Program-made: the position numbers and the translations under genes
Shown: positions 17,251 to 26,616 of the stretch, piece by piece
Numbering within the stretch: the first letter of the stretch is position 1
Layout: every line of letters begins with the position of its first letter
Notes under the pieces: generated by a model
What the model saw: only the letters and a program-made list of their open reading frames with translations
Databases searched by the model: none
What the model was told of the DNA's origin: nothing
Assembly: GCA_030247575.1 (NCBI GenBank)
Contig: JAOTRV010000030.1
Coordinates: forward strand, 1 to 51,346
Source: Sulfuritalea sp.
Lineage (GTDB): Bacteria > Pseudomonadota > Gammaproteobacteria > Burkholderiales > Rhodocyclaceae
Length of the DNA stretch: 51,346 bases
Direction of reading: 5' to 3'

Positions 17251-18222
17251 ATGTCCAGTCAAGGCCGGCAGAATCTGGCTCTCCAGGCCGCGCTCGCGGC
17301 CGGACTCCTGGCCCTGCTCTGGTGGCTGCTCGACGTCACCGCCGCCAACATGGCCGAGCGCGGCATCCGCAGCGGCTTCGACTTCCTGCGTGACCCCGCC
17401 GGCTTCGCCATCGGCGAGAGCCTGCTGCCCTTCGATTCGGCCGACAGCACGCTGTGGGCGCTGGCCGCCGGGCTGGCCAATACCCTGCGCGTAGGCCTGC
17501 CGGCGATCGTCATCAGCACCCTGCTCGGCACCCTGATCGGCCTCGGCCGGCTGTCGACCAATCTGCTGCTGCGCGCGCTGTGCGCGGGCTACGTCGAGGC
17601 CCTGCGCAACGTGCCGCTGCTGCTGCAACTGCTGGCGTGGTACTTCGTCGTGACCGACCTGCTACCGCTGGCGAGCGAAGCGCTCCAACTCGCGCCGCAT
17701 GTCTTCCTCAGCAAGAGCGGCCTGTCCCTGCCGTGGTTCGGTGGCGACGGCGGACTGTTCGACCTGCCGCTGCGCGGCGAGATGGGCATCGCCGGCGGCG
17801 CCGCGCTGACGCCCGAGTTCCTTGCCCTGCTGCTGGGCCTGAGCCTCTACACCGCCGCCTATGTCGCCGAAACCGTGCGCGCCGGAATCCAGTCGGTGCC
17901 GCGCGGACAAAGCGACGCCGCGCTGGCGCTGGGACTGACGCGGGTCCAGCTGTTCCGTCTGGTGCTGCTGCCGCAGGCACTGCGCAGCATCATTCCGCCG
18001 CTGACCAACCAGCATCTGAGCCTGACCAAGAACGCCTCGCTGGCCGTCGCCATCGGCTATCCGGATCTGGTGTCGGTGGCCAATACCACGCTGAACCAGA
18101 CCGGCCGCGCCGCCGAATGCATCGCGCTGATCATGGCGGTATATCTGATTCTCTCGCTGCTCGCGGCCTGGCTCAGCGCCTGGCTGGAGCACCGCAGCGG
18201 ACGCTGGGCGCAGCGCACATGA
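17251..18222 (+). CDS. aapQ: General L-amino-acid ABC transporter permease
   Basis: The 323-residue inner-membrane permease is of the AapQ/BztB type, longer than ordinary His/Glu permeases because of an extra periplasmic stretch (LPLASEALQLAPHVFLSKSG and following). The polar amino-acid permease core includes YVEALRNVPLLLQL, YVAETVRAGIQSVPRGQSDAALALGLT and the EAA-type loop. The start at 17251 removes an upstream open frame that only shadows aapJ. Its stop overlaps the aapM start by 4 bp (ATGA). Confidence 0.92.
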   Translation: MSSQGRQNLALQAALAAGLLALLWWLLDVTAANMAERGIRSGFDFLRDPAGFAIGESLLPFDSADSTLWALAAGLANTLRVGLPAIVISTLLGTLIGLGRLSTNLLLRALCAGYVEALRNVPLLLQLLAWYFVVTDLLPLASEALQLAPHVFLSKSGLSLPWFGGDGGLFDLPLRGEMGIAGGAALTPEFLALLLGLSLYTAAYVAETVRAGIQSVPRGQSDAALALGLTRVQLFRLVLLPQALRSIIPPLTNQHLSLTKNASLAVAIGYPDLVSVANTTLNQTGRAAECIALIMAVYLILSLLAAWLSAWLEHRSGRWAQRT

Positions 18223-19286
18223 ATCAGCTCGTCGCCACTCGGGCCTGGCTGCGACGGAATTTGTTTTCCGACCTATTCAGTGGCATGGCGACCCTGCTCC
18301 TGCTCGCCGCCGCAGTGTACTGGTTGCCCGGACTGATCGACTGGATGCTGCTGCAGGCCGTGTTCAAGGCCGACGCCGGCGCGTGTCAGGCCGTGAATCA
18401 TGCCGGCGCCTGCTGGGGCGTGGTGGCCGAGAAATACCGCTTCATCCTGTTCGGCCGCTACCCCCATGCCGAACAGTGGCGGCCGCTGCTGGCGACCGCA
18501 TTGCTCCTGCTCGTGATCGTCGCCAGCGGGCTGCGCCTGTCGAGCCGACGGTCGCTCCTGGCGGCATGGGCATTGGCCCTGCCGGCCTTCTTCATGCTCA
18601 CGGGCGGCGGCAGCTTCGGCCTCACACCGGTCGGCAGCGACCAATGGGGCGGCTTGCCGCTGACGCTGCTGCTGGCGACCATGGGCATGCTGATGGCGTT
18701 TCCGCTGGCGATCGCGGTCGCCCTCGGCCGCCAATCCCGATTGCCGCTGCTGCGCGGCCTGTGCACGCTCTACGTCGAACTGGTGCGCGGCGTGCCGCTG
18801 ATCTCGGTGCTGTTCCTCGCTTCCTTCCTGTTCCCGATCGTCCTGCCGCAGGGCGTCTCGATCGACGTGCTGCTGCGCGTGCAGGCCGGCATCGTGCTGT
18901 TCGCCGCGGCCTACCTGTCGGAAACCATCCGCGGCGGATTGCAGTCGATCCCTGCCGGCCAGCACGACGCGGCGGCGGCGCTGGGGCTCGGCCGCTGGCA
19001 GGCGATGCGCTGGATCATCCTGCCGCAGGCGCTGCGTGCGGTGATTCCGTCGATGATGAACAGCGCCGTCAGCGTTTTCAAGGACACCTCGCTGGTGACC
19101 GTGGTCAGCCTCTACGAGCTGACCGGCTCGCTCTCGCTGGCGCTGGCGGGCGATGCCGAATGGCGCTCCTTCCATCTCGAAGGTTACCTGTTCATCGGCC
19201 TCATCTACTGGACCGGCTGCTACGCCATGTCGCGCTTCAGCCGCGGCTTCGAGTCGAGAGTAGACGCCGGCGGCACGGCGATCTGA
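18219..19286 (+). CDS. aapM: General L-amino-acid ABC transporter permease
   Basis: The 355-residue permease partners AapQ. Family marks are the N-terminal NLFSDLFSGMATLLL, GSFGLTPVGSDQWGGLPLTL, YVELVRGVPLISVLF, and YLSETIRGGLQSIPAGQHDAAAALGLG. Normally the ATPase gene aapP follows. Here the next gene, cysK, is convergent after only 17 bp, so no ATPase is encoded in this cluster. The last residues (VDAGGTAI) are encoded by a 22-nt string also found near the end of yajD (30474-30495). Confidence 0.92.
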   Translation: MNQLVATRAWLRRNLFSDLFSGMATLLLLAAAVYWLPGLIDWMLLQAVFKADAGACQAVNHAGACWGVVAEKYRFILFGRYPHAEQWRPLLATALLLLVIVASGLRLSSRRSLLAAWALALPAFFMLTGGGSFGLTPVGSDQWGGLPLTLLLATMGMLMAFPLAIAVALGRQSRLPLLRGLCTLYVELVRGVPLISVLFLASFLFPIVLPQGVSIDVLLRVQAGIVLFAAAYLSETIRGGLQSIPAGQHDAAAALGLGRWQAMRWIILPQALRAVIPSMMNSAVSVFKDTSLVTVVSLYELTGSLSLALAGDAEWRSFHLEGYLFIGLIYWTGCYAMSRFSRGFESRVDAGGTAI

Positions 19287-19303
19287 AGCCCACCGAGACC
19301 CGA

Positions 19304-20248
19304 CTACACCTCCAGGTGCTGGTAGAGCACCGTCGACAGATAGCGTTCGCCGAAGGACGGCACGATCACCACCACCAGCTTGCCCCGGTTCTCCGGCCGC
19401 TTCGCCACTTCCAGCGCCGCCCATACCGCCGCGCCCGACGAAATGCCGACCAGCAGGCCTTCCGTTGTCGCCAGACGGCGTGCCGTATTCAGCGCCTCAT
19501 CGTTCGTTACGGGCACCACTTCGTCGTAGATTTTCGTGTTGAGAATCTCCGGCACGAAACCGGCGCCGATGCCCTGGATCGGATGCGGCCCGCGTGCTCC
19601 GCCCGACAGCACCGGGCTGGCATCGGGTTCGACGGCGATGATCTGCACTCCCGGCTTCCTCGCCTTGAGCACCTCGCCGACACCGGTGATGGTGCCGCCG
19701 GTGCCGATGCCCGACACGAAAATATCCACCTTGCCGTCGGTGTCGCGCCAGATCTCCTCGGCCGTGGTCCGGCGATGGATTTCCGGGTTGGCCGGATTCT
19801 CGAACTGCTGCGGAACGAAGTAGCGCGAATCGGCCGCGGCCATTTCCTCGGCCTTTCTGATGGCGCCGGACATGCCTTCCGCTCCCGGCGTCAGGATCAG
19901 TTCCGCGCCATAGGCCTTGAGCATCAGCTTGCGCTCGCGGCTCATGGTCTCGGGCATGACGAAGGCCGCCTTGTAGCCGCGCGCCGCGGCCACCATGGCG
20001 AGGCCGATGCCGGTGTTGCCCGAGGTCGGTTCGAGGATGATGCTGTCGGGCTTGAGCTCGCCGGCCTTTTCGGCGGCATCGAGCATGGCCACCGCGATAC
20101 GGTCCTTGACGCTGTGGGCGGGATTGAAGAACTCCAGCTTCAGCGCGATGCTTGCCGCATTTTCAAACTCCTTGCCGGCATTGATCCGGTTCAGCCTGAC
20201 CAGCGGGGTATTGCCGATCAGTTCGGCGACGTTGTTGGCGATTTTCAT
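19304..20248 (-). CDS. cysK: Cysteine synthase A (O-acetylserine sulfhydrylase)
   Basis: CysK converts O-acetyl-L-serine and sulfide to L-cysteine using pyridoxal phosphate. The 314-residue protein carries the PLP lysine in [13 protein letters not shown], the substrate loop [12 protein letters not shown], the glycine-rich phosphate loop [10 protein letters not shown], and the C-terminal GISSGAA. Length and motifs are typical of CysK. The ATG at 20248 has AGAGGAA upstream; the longer open frame above it shadows the divergent diguanylate cyclase region. It converges with aapM. Confidence 0.95.
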   Translation of the reverse strand: MKIANNVAELIGNTPLVRLNRINAGKEFENAASIALKLEFFNPAHSVKDRIAVAMLDAAEKAGELKPDSIILEPTSGNTGIGLAMVAAARGYKAAFVMPETMSRERKLMLKAYGAELILTPGAEGMSGAIRKAEEMAAADSRYFVPQQFENPANPEIHRRTTAEEIWRDTDGKVDIFVSGIGTGGTITGVGEVLKARKPGVQIIAVEPDASPVLSGGARGPHPIQGIGAGFVPEILNTKIYDEVVPVTNDEALNTARRLATTEGLLVGISSGAAVWAALEVAKRPENRGKLVVVIVPSFGERYLSTVLYQHLEV

Positions 20249-20419
20249 TTCCTCTGCTCCCTGTATTCTGCGCAAACCCGGCCCGCACCTGTTGCGATTG
20301 TGCCGCCAAATTGCACGGGGCGGCAGGCGGAAACAGGCTGCGGCGCCCTTGTACGGCGGGACGCGGGGCATAATGCGCGAATCGGCGGGCCATCGGACCA
20401 GACGGGAATCGGGCGAACA

Positions 20420-21490
20420 ATGGGATTGTTGGACAAGTTCAGGCAGGAGAAAGCTCCCGCATCCATGGAGGAGGAGCAGCTCCGCAGCATCTCGCGCTCG
20501 GTCGGGGAGATCGAATGGCTGCTGCTGATCGTGGTGCTGCTGTACCACGTCTTCGGCGGCACCGAGCCGGACGACCGTTCCGGGATCGTCCTGTCGATGG
20601 TGCTCTACACCCTGTCCATCATGGGTTTGCGCTACGCCGCCTTCTTCAAGCGCGAATCGCGCTGGAAGCTGGCGGTGGAAACCTGGATCATGACCGGCTT
20701 CATCACCTGGGCGCTGCTGCATACCGGCCGGCTCGAAAGCCCGCTGCTGAACTCCTACCTGCTGATCATCATCACCAGCGCGCTGGCCCTGGGCAAGCTC
20801 ACCACGCTACTCGAACTGGCGCTGATCGCCGTCTGCCTGATATTTCTCGGCGGAGATTTCACCGTCATCGAAATCGTCTCGCCCAAGTATCTCGCCGGCC
20901 TTTCCGTCCAATTGGCGCCGATGGTGCTGGTAGCCTACATCACCACCATGTTCGCCTCCGACATACGCTATGGCATCAACCAGCAGGGACTACCCTCGGA
21001 AGCCGATGAACTCACCGAGGCGCTCAGCGGGCGCGGCTTCGCCATCATCGCCGACAGCCTGTTCGGCCAGGCCATACGCTACGACAGGGCGATCACCCTG
21101 CTGGTCATCGAATGCGACACCCTCAAGCAGATCAACGACGAACAGGGCCAGAAGGCAGGCGATGCCCTGCTCGCTTCGCTGGCTACGATCATCCAGGGGC
21201 AGTTGCGCCGCTCCGACGTGCTGGCGCGCCAGAGCGGCGAAGAGTTCGTCGTGCTGCTGCCGGAGACCCCGCCTGCCGGAGCGCTCCATGTCGCCGAAAA
21301 GATCCGTGCGGCGGTGGCAGCCAGTTCGCTGAAGGCGATCGGCCGCTCCGTGACGACGACGGTCAGCATCGGCACGGCGAGTTATCCGCGGGACGGCAAC
21401 AGCCTGGATCACCTGCTGACCCAGGCCACCCGCAACGTGTACCAGGCCAAGCTCGCCGGACACAACCGCGTCGTCCAGCAGTCGCGCTAA
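20420..21490 (+). CDS. Membrane diguanylate cyclase with SGEEF active site and I-site
   Basis: The 356-residue protein has a short cytoplasmic N-terminus, roughly five to six transmembrane segments (about residues 35-180) without a recognised sensor domain, then a C-terminal GGDEF domain. The catalytic loop reads SGEEF instead of GG(D/E)EF, so the first Gly is Ser. An RxxD inhibitory site (RRSD) stands exactly five residues before it, as in product-inhibited cyclases. Other positions ([29 protein letters not shown]) are well kept, so c-di-GMP synthesis remains likely but should be tested. It is divergent from cysK. Confidence 0.88.
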   Translation: MGLLDKFRQEKAPASMEEEQLRSISRSVGEIEWLLLIVVLLYHVFGGTEPDDRSGIVLSMVLYTLSIMGLRYAAFFKRESRWKLAVETWIMTGFITWALLHTGRLESPLLNSYLLIIITSALALGKLTTLLELALIAVCLIFLGGDFTVIEIVSPKYLAGLSVQLAPMVLVAYITTMFASDIRYGINQQGLPSEADELTEALSGRGFAIIADSLFGQAIRYDRAITLLVIECDTLKQINDEQGQKAGDALLASLATIIQGQLRRSDVLARQSGEEFVVLLPETPPAGALHVAEKIRAAVAASSLKAIGRSVTTTVSIGTASYPRDGNSLDHLLTQATRNVYQAKLAGHNRVVQQSR

Positions 21491-21608
21491 GTCGCCGCTG
21501 CCGCCGACCGGCGTTGCGGGCCCCGCAGTCCGCGGGCGGCAAGCACGCAGCGACCGGCGATCCCGGCTGCCGCCGCGAAAACCGGAGCGGCACGGTTACA
21601 ATCGCGTC

Positions 21609-22997
21609 ATGCAAACGCCCCTCCTGCGCAGCGCCGAATTGCGCATCCTCGAAACGCGCCATGCCGGCGTCGAGCCGCCCCTGATGGAACGGGCCGGCCA
21701 CGCCGCCGCAGAATTCGCCAGGCATCTGCTGCAGGGCAGCCGCGCTCCCGTGCTGGTGTTCGCCGGCCCCGGCAACAACGGCGGCGACGCGCGGGTTGTG
21801 GCGCGTGTGCTCACCAGACAGGGCATCACCGTGGCCGTGGCCGGCATCGACGACAAGGTGCCGGCCGGCGACTACGGTCTGGTGGTCGACGGCCTGTTCG
21901 GCATCGGCCTGACGCGGCCTGTCACCGGCGCCGCGGCCGATCTGATTGCGCGCGTCAACGCGTTTCGCGGCCCGGTGCTGGCGCTCGACGTGCCCAGCGG
22001 CCTCGACGGCGACACCGGGCGCGTGCTGGGCGCCGCGGTGCGCGCCACGCATACCATCAGTTTCATCGGCGGCAAGCCGGGGCTGTACACGCTCGACGGA
22101 CCGGATCACGGCGGTGAAGTGAGCGTCGCCAATCTCGGCCTGAAGCTCGACGGATTTTCCGGCGCGTTGCTCGCCATCGACGATTTCCGCGATTGCCTGC
22201 ACCCGCGCGCAAGAAACAGCCACAAGGGCAGTTACGGATCGCTGGCCGTGATCGGCGGCGCCGCCGGCATGACGGGTGCCGCGCTGCTGGCCGCACGCGC
22301 CGGACTGAAGCTCGGCGCCGGACGCATCTTCGTCGGTCTGCTGCAGCCGCTCGCGGTCGATCCGCTGCAGCCCGAATTGATGCTGCGCGCGCCCGACGAT
22401 GCGCTGGCGCAGGCGACGGCGGTCGCCATCGGCCCCGGCCTCGGTGCATCGGACGCCGCGACAGAGATTCTGCGCCGTGCCGCCAGCGTCGACTGTCCGC
22501 TGTTGCTCGACGCCGATGCGCTGAATCTGCTCGCCGCGCATCCGGTGCTGGCCGTGCGCGTCGCACGCCGCGAGGCGCCCACAGTGATCACGCCGCACCC
22601 CGCCGAAGCCGCGCGGTTGCTGGCGACCACCACCGAAGCGGTGCAGGCCGACCGCGTCGGCGCGGCGCTGCAACTGGCGCAGCGTTTCAAGGCCCACGTC
22701 GCGCTCAAGGGCTGCGGCACGGTAGTCGCCCATCCCGACGGCTGCTGGCGCATCAACGCCAACGGCAACCCGGGGCTGGCCTCCGCCGGCAGCGGCGACG
22801 TGCTGTCCGGCATGGCCGGCGCGCTGCTGGCGCAGGGCTGGCCGGCGGCCGCCGCGCTTTGCGGCGCCGTCCATCTGCACGGCGCGGCGGCCGATGCGCT
22901 GACCGCGGCCGGCGACGGCCCGATCGGCATCGCCGCCGGCGAATTGATTCCCGTTGCACGCACGCTGCTGAATCGCCTGATCGCCGCGAATGCATGA
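21609..22997 (+). CDS. nnr: Bifunctional NAD(P)H-hydrate epimerase / ADP-dependent NAD(P)H-hydrate dehydratase
   Basis: This enzyme repairs hydrated NADH and NADPH. The N-terminal epimerase (YjeF_N) domain covers about residues 1-205 with FAGPGNNGGDARV and VLALDVPSGLDGDTG. The C-terminal dehydratase domain has a ribokinase-like fold with KGSYGSLAVIGGAAGMTGAALLAARA, ITPHPAEAARLL and the catalytic AGSGDVLSGMAGALLAQG. The 462-residue length fits the fused form. Its stop overlaps the next start by 8 bp, so it forms a unit with the EamA gene. Confidence 0.95.
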   Translation: MQTPLLRSAELRILETRHAGVEPPLMERAGHAAAEFARHLLQGSRAPVLVFAGPGNNGGDARVVARVLTRQGITVAVAGIDDKVPAGDYGLVVDGLFGIGLTRPVTGAAADLIARVNAFRGPVLALDVPSGLDGDTGRVLGAAVRATHTISFIGGKPGLYTLDGPDHGGEVSVANLGLKLDGFSGALLAIDDFRDCLHPRARNSHKGSYGSLAVIGGAAGMTGAALLAARAGLKLGAGRIFVGLLQPLAVDPLQPELMLRAPDDALAQATAVAIGPGLGASDAATEILRRAASVDCPLLLDADALNLLAAHPVLAVRVARREAPTVITPHPAEAARLLATTTEAVQADRVGAALQLAQRFKAHVALKGCGTVVAHPDGCWRINANGNPGLASAGSGDVLSGMAGALLAQGWPAAAALCGAVHLHGAAADALTAAGDGPIGIAAGELIPVARTLLNRLIAANA

Positions 22998-23877
22998 CGC
23001 GCGGCCGTTCATCGGCATCCTGCTGATGCTGGGTGCGGGGCTGTGCTTCGCCGCGCTCGACGCCACTTCCAAATACCTGTCGCAGACCTTTCCGGTGCCG
23101 ATGCTGGTGTGGGCGCGCTACACGGTGCATATGCTGCTGATGGTGATCTTTCTCGCGCCCTCGATGCGGGCCAGGCTGATCGCCACGCAGCGCCCCGTCG
23201 CCCTGACCGTGCGCGCCCTGATGCTGGTCGGCACCACCGGCTTCTCGATGGCCGCATTCAAGATCATGCCCCTGGCGGAAAGCACCGCCTTCCTGTTCAT
23301 CACGCCGCTGATCGTGGTGATCCTCGCCAGCTGGCTGCTCAAGGAATCGGTCACGGCGGGCCGCTGGATCGCCATCATCGCCGGCTTTGCAGGCGCCCTG
23401 CTGATCGCGCGTCCCGGCGGCGCGCTATCCACCGAGGGCGTCATCCTGATGTCGCTGGCGGCCGCCTGCTACTCGATCTACCAGGTGCAGACGCGGCAAA
23501 TGTCGCTGACCGAAAACACCATCACCATGCTCTTCTACACCGCCCTGACGGGCACCGTGGTCATGTCGCTGGCGGCGCCGCTCTACTGGGGCGGGCCGAT
23601 GCCCGACGCCTGGCAGTCGCTCTCCATCGCTTCGCTGGGCATCCTCGGCGGCACCGGCCATCTCCTCCTGACCCGCGCCTTCCGCCACGCGCCGGCCTCG
23701 ACGCTGTCGCCCTTCCTGTATGGCCAGCTGATCTGGGCCATGCTGCTCGGCTGGCTGTTCTACGACCACCTGCCCGACCTGCTCTCGGTGGCGGGCATGG
23801 CCGTGATCGCCGCCAGCAGCCTTTCGATCGCGCTCTCGGAACGATACAAAAGCGGACAAGCATCAGGTGTAAAGTAA
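22990..23877 (+). CDS. EamA-family (DMT superfamily) transporter
   Basis: The 295-residue inner-membrane protein consists of about ten transmembrane segments in two EamA repeats, with the typical GMAVIAASSLSIALSERY end. The family exports or imports small metabolites such as amino acids; the substrate here is unknown. It overlaps nnr by 8 bp and is followed after 44 bp by the glutamate-synthase-like gene, suggesting co-transcription. Confidence 0.9.
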   Translation: MHDARPFIGILLMLGAGLCFAALDATSKYLSQTFPVPMLVWARYTVHMLLMVIFLAPSMRARLIATQRPVALTVRALMLVGTTGFSMAAFKIMPLAESTAFLFITPLIVVILASWLLKESVTAGRWIAIIAGFAGALLIARPGGALSTEGVILMSLAAACYSIYQVQTRQMSLTENTITMLFYTALTGTVVMSLAAPLYWGGPMPDAWQSLSIASLGILGGTGHLLLTRAFRHAPASTLSPFLYGQLIWAMLLGWLFYDHLPDLLSVAGMAVIAASSLSIALSERYKSGQASGVK

Positions 23878-23921
23878 CGGCGCAGCGCGGCCACACCGAA
23901 TCACCCGACGGGAGGACGTCC

Positions 23922-25574
23922 ATGTTGCAGGGTCTCGACAACATCGTTCCGAAACGCTACTGGGCCTGGGGCCTCTGCGCAATCCTCGGCGCGGCCTGTC
24001 TCGCCCTGCTGCCCTTCTCGACGCAATGGCTGTGGCCCGCGGCGGTCTTCGGCGCGCTGGCGCTGCTGGGGCTCAGCGATTACCTGCAGGTCAGGCAGGC
24101 GATCCGCCGCAACTATCCGGTGCTCGCGCATTTCCGCTTTTTCTTCGAATACATCCGGCCGGAGATCCGCCAGTATTTCCTCGAAGCCGACTCCGAGGAG
24201 CTGCCCTTCTCCCGTGCGCAGCGCTCGATCATCTACCAGCGCTCGAAGCAGGCCGCCGACAAGCGCCCCTTCGGCACGCAGCTCAACGTCTATGAACCGC
24301 ACTACGAATGGATCAACCATTCCATCGCACCGGTGCACATCGACAGCCACGACTTTCGCATCGACATCGGCGGCCCGGACTGCAGCCGGCCCTATTCCGC
24401 CAGCGTGTTCAACATTTCGGCGATGAGCTTCGGCGCGCTCTCGGCGAATGCGATCCTGGCCCTGAACGAGGGCGCCAAGCGCGGCCACTTCTATCACGAC
24501 ACCGGCGAGGGCTCCATCTCGCGCTACCACCGGCAGAACGGCGGCGACCTGGCCTGGGAAATCGGCAGCGGCTATTTCGGCTGCCGCGATGGCCGCGGCA
24601 ATTTCGACGAAGGCAAGTTCGCCGAGAACGCCGCCCTCGACCAGGTCCGGATGATCGAGATCAAGCTTTCGCAGGGCGCCAAGCCGGGACACGGCGGCGT
24701 GCTGCCCGGCGCCAAGGTGACGCCGGAAATCGCCGAGGCGCGCGGCGTTCCGGTCGGCGCCGACTGCATTTCACCGGCGCGGCATTCCGCGTTCTTCACG
24801 CCGCTGGAACTGCTCGCCTTCGTCGCCCGCCTGCGCGAACTGTCGGGCGGCAAGCCGGTCGGCATCAAGCTGGCGATCGGCCATCCCTGGGAATGGTTCG
24901 CCATCGTCAAGGCCATGCTCGCCACCGGCATCGCCCCCGACTTCATCGTCGTCGACGGCGGCGAAGGCGGCACCGGCGCCGCGCCGCTGGAATTCACCGA
25001 CCACGTCGGCGCGCCGCTGCGCGAAGGACTGATGCTGGTGCACAACACGCTGGTCGGCGTGAACCTGCGCCACCAGATCAGCCTCGGCGCGTCCGGCAAG
25101 ATCGTCACGGCCTTCGACATGGCGCGCACCATGGCCATGGGCGCCGACTGGTGCAATTCCGCGCGCGGCTTCATGTTCGCCCTCGGCTGCCTGCAGGCGC
25201 AGACCTGCCACACCGGCAAATGCCCGACCGGCGTCACGACGCAGGATCCGCAGCGCATGCGCGCGCTGGATGTGCCGGACAAGTCGACGCGCGTGTTCCA
25301 GTTCCACCAGAACACGCTGCTCGCCCTCAAGGAACTGCTCGGCGCTTCGGGCTTGAAGCATCCCTGCGAACTCGGCCCTGAACATGTGATCCGCCGCGTC
25401 TCGGCCACCGAAGTGCGCTCGCTGGCGGCCCTGCATCATTGGGCGAGACAGGGGGAACTGCTGTCCGGTGTGCCCGACCATCCCGTGTTCAAGGTGTTCT
25501 GGGACGTCGCCCGCGCCGACAGCTTCGCCGCGCCGGCCACGGCGCTCAGCCTGCGGGGATCGAAAATTCACTGA
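23922..25574 (+). CDS. Membrane-anchored FMN-binding glutamate-synthase-family protein
   Basis: The 550-residue protein has two N-terminal hydrophobic segments (about residues 14-50), then a domain like the FMN/Fe-S part of glutamate synthase: FNISAMSFGALSANAI, GEGSISRYHRQNGGDLAWEIGSGYFGCRD, KPGHGGVLPGAKVTPEIA, VDGGEGGTGAAPLEFTDHVG. The cysteines in CLQAQTCHTGKC are spaced C-x5-C-x4-C, as for the 3Fe-4S cluster of glutamate synthase. There is no glutaminase domain, so true glutamate synthase activity with glutamine is not expected from this protein alone. GGAGG lies six bases before the ATG at 23922. Actual reaction and electron donor are unknown. Confidence 0.9.
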   Translation: MLQGLDNIVPKRYWAWGLCAILGAACLALLPFSTQWLWPAAVFGALALLGLSDYLQVRQAIRRNYPVLAHFRFFFEYIRPEIRQYFLEADSEELPFSRAQRSIIYQRSKQAADKRPFGTQLNVYEPHYEWINHSIAPVHIDSHDFRIDIGGPDCSRPYSASVFNISAMSFGALSANAILALNEGAKRGHFYHDTGEGSISRYHRQNGGDLAWEIGSGYFGCRDGRGNFDEGKFAENAALDQVRMIEIKLSQGAKPGHGGVLPGAKVTPEIAEARGVPVGADCISPARHSAFFTPLELLAFVARLRELSGGKPVGIKLAIGHPWEWFAIVKAMLATGIAPDFIVVDGGEGGTGAAPLEFTDHVGAPLREGLMLVHNTLVGVNLRHQISLGASGKIVTAFDMARTMAMGADWCNSARGFMFALGCLQAQTCHTGKCPTGVTTQDPQRMRALDVPDKSTRVFQFHQNTLLALKELLGASGLKHPCELGPEHVIRRVSATEVRSLAALHHWARQGELLSGVPDHPVFKVFWDVARADSFAAPATALSLRGSKIH

Positions 25575-25626
25575 AGCGGCCGGCTGCTAAAATCAGCCGA
25601 TCCCACACGTCACGCATCGACACACC

Positions 25627-26475
25627 ATGGAACTCCCCCTTCAGCTTGCCGCCGAGGTGCAACGCAACGTGCTTGCCGCCCTGGTGGAAGACATCGGCGG
25701 CGGCGACCTGACCGCCCTGCTCACCCCCGCCACGCGACGTTCGCAAGGCACCGTACTCAGCCGCGACGATGCCGTGCTCGCCGGCACTGCCTGGTTCGAC
25801 GCCTGTTTCCGCCGCCTCGATCCGCTGGCCGCGATCCGCTGGAGCGCGCGCGACGGCGAACGGATCGCCGCCGGCCAGACGCTGTGCCAGATCGAAGCCA
25901 GCACCCGCGCTCTGCTCACCTCCGAGCGCGCCGCGCTCAACTTCCTGCAGTTGCTCTCCGCCACCGCCACCGCGACGCGCCTGTATGTCGATGCCGTCGC
26001 CGGCACCGGCGCGCGCATCGTAGACACGCGCAAGACCCTGCCCGGGCTGCGCCTGGCACAGAAATACGCCGTCACCTGCGGCGGCGGAGCCAACCACCGC
26101 CTCGGCCTCTACGACGGCATCCTGATCAAGGAAAACCACATCATGGCGGCCGGCGGCGTCACCGCGGCGCTGACGCAGGCGCGCGAAATCGGCCGCGACG
26201 ACGTCTTCGTCCAAATCGAAGTCGAAACCCTGGAGCAGCTCGCCGAAGCCCTCGACGCCGACGCCACGATGATCCTGCTCGACAACATGAGCCTGGAACA
26301 GATGCGCCAGGCCGTGGGCCTCACCGCGGGACGCGCCGCGCTCGAAGCCTCGGGCGGCGTCAGCCTGGAAACCGTGCGCGCCATCGCCGAAACCGGCGTC
26401 GACCGCATATCCATCGGCAGCCTGACCAAGAACGTGCGCGCCGTCGATCTCTCGCTGCGGCACAGCGAGGGCTGA
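25627..26475 (+). CDS. nadC: Nicotinate-nucleotide diphosphorylase (carboxylating)
   Basis: NadC converts quinolinate and PRPP to nicotinate mononucleotide, CO2 and PPi in de novo NAD synthesis. The 282-residue protein has EDIGGGDLTALL at the N-terminus, TSERAALNFLQLLSATATATR, the substrate-binding VDTRKTLPGLRLAQKYAV, the HRLGLYDGILIKENHI signature, and the C-terminal EASGGVSLETVRAIAETGVDRISIGSLT barrel. The length is normal. It sits 52 bp after the glutamate-synthase-like gene and immediately before tRNA-Ser. Confidence 0.96.
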   Translation: MELPLQLAAEVQRNVLAALVEDIGGGDLTALLTPATRRSQGTVLSRDDAVLAGTAWFDACFRRLDPLAAIRWSARDGERIAAGQTLCQIEASTRALLTSERAALNFLQLLSATATATRLYVDAVAGTGARIVDTRKTLPGLRLAQKYAVTCGGGANHRLGLYDGILIKENHIMAAGGVTAALTQAREIGRDDVFVQIEVETLEQLAEALDADATMILLDNMSLEQMRQAVGLTAGRAALEASGGVSLETVRAIAETGVDRISIGSLTKNVRAVDLSLRHSEG

Positions 26476-26480
26476 TCTGC

Positions 26481-26510
26481 TAGAATTCGCGCCCTGCTTT
26501 GCCAGCAGGG
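26481..26510 (+). promoter_or_regulatory. Candidate -10 box and leader hairpin before tRNA-Ser
   Basis: TAGAAT at 26481-26486 resembles a -10 box 40 bp ahead of tRNA-Ser. It is followed by a 7-bp inverted repeat (CCCTGCT 26492-26498 / AGCAGGG 26504-26510, loop TTGCC). The hairpin could be in the tRNA precursor leader or could end nadC transcription. It lacks a clear T-run. Confidence 0.35.
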
Positions 26511-26525
26511 ATCATCAAGCATCGC

Positions 26526-26616
26526 GGAGAGGTGGATGAGCGGTTTAAGTCGCACGCCTGGAAAGCGTGTTTAGGATAATATCCTAACGAGGGTTCGAAT
26601 CCCTCCCTCTCCGCCA
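26526..26616 (+). tRNA. tRNA-Ser (GGA)
   Basis: The 91-nt cloverleaf has acceptor GGAGAGG pairing with CCTCTCC, a long variable arm (TAGGATAATATCCTA) typical of class II tRNAs, anticodon loop CTGGAAA giving GGA, T-loop TTCGAAT, and encoded CCA at the 3' end. Confidence 0.97.

Noticed and set aside
18383-21490. 1035-residue plus-strand open frame
   Set aside because: Only the part from 20420 is a real gene (diguanylate cyclase); the rest shadows aapM and runs antisense to cysK.
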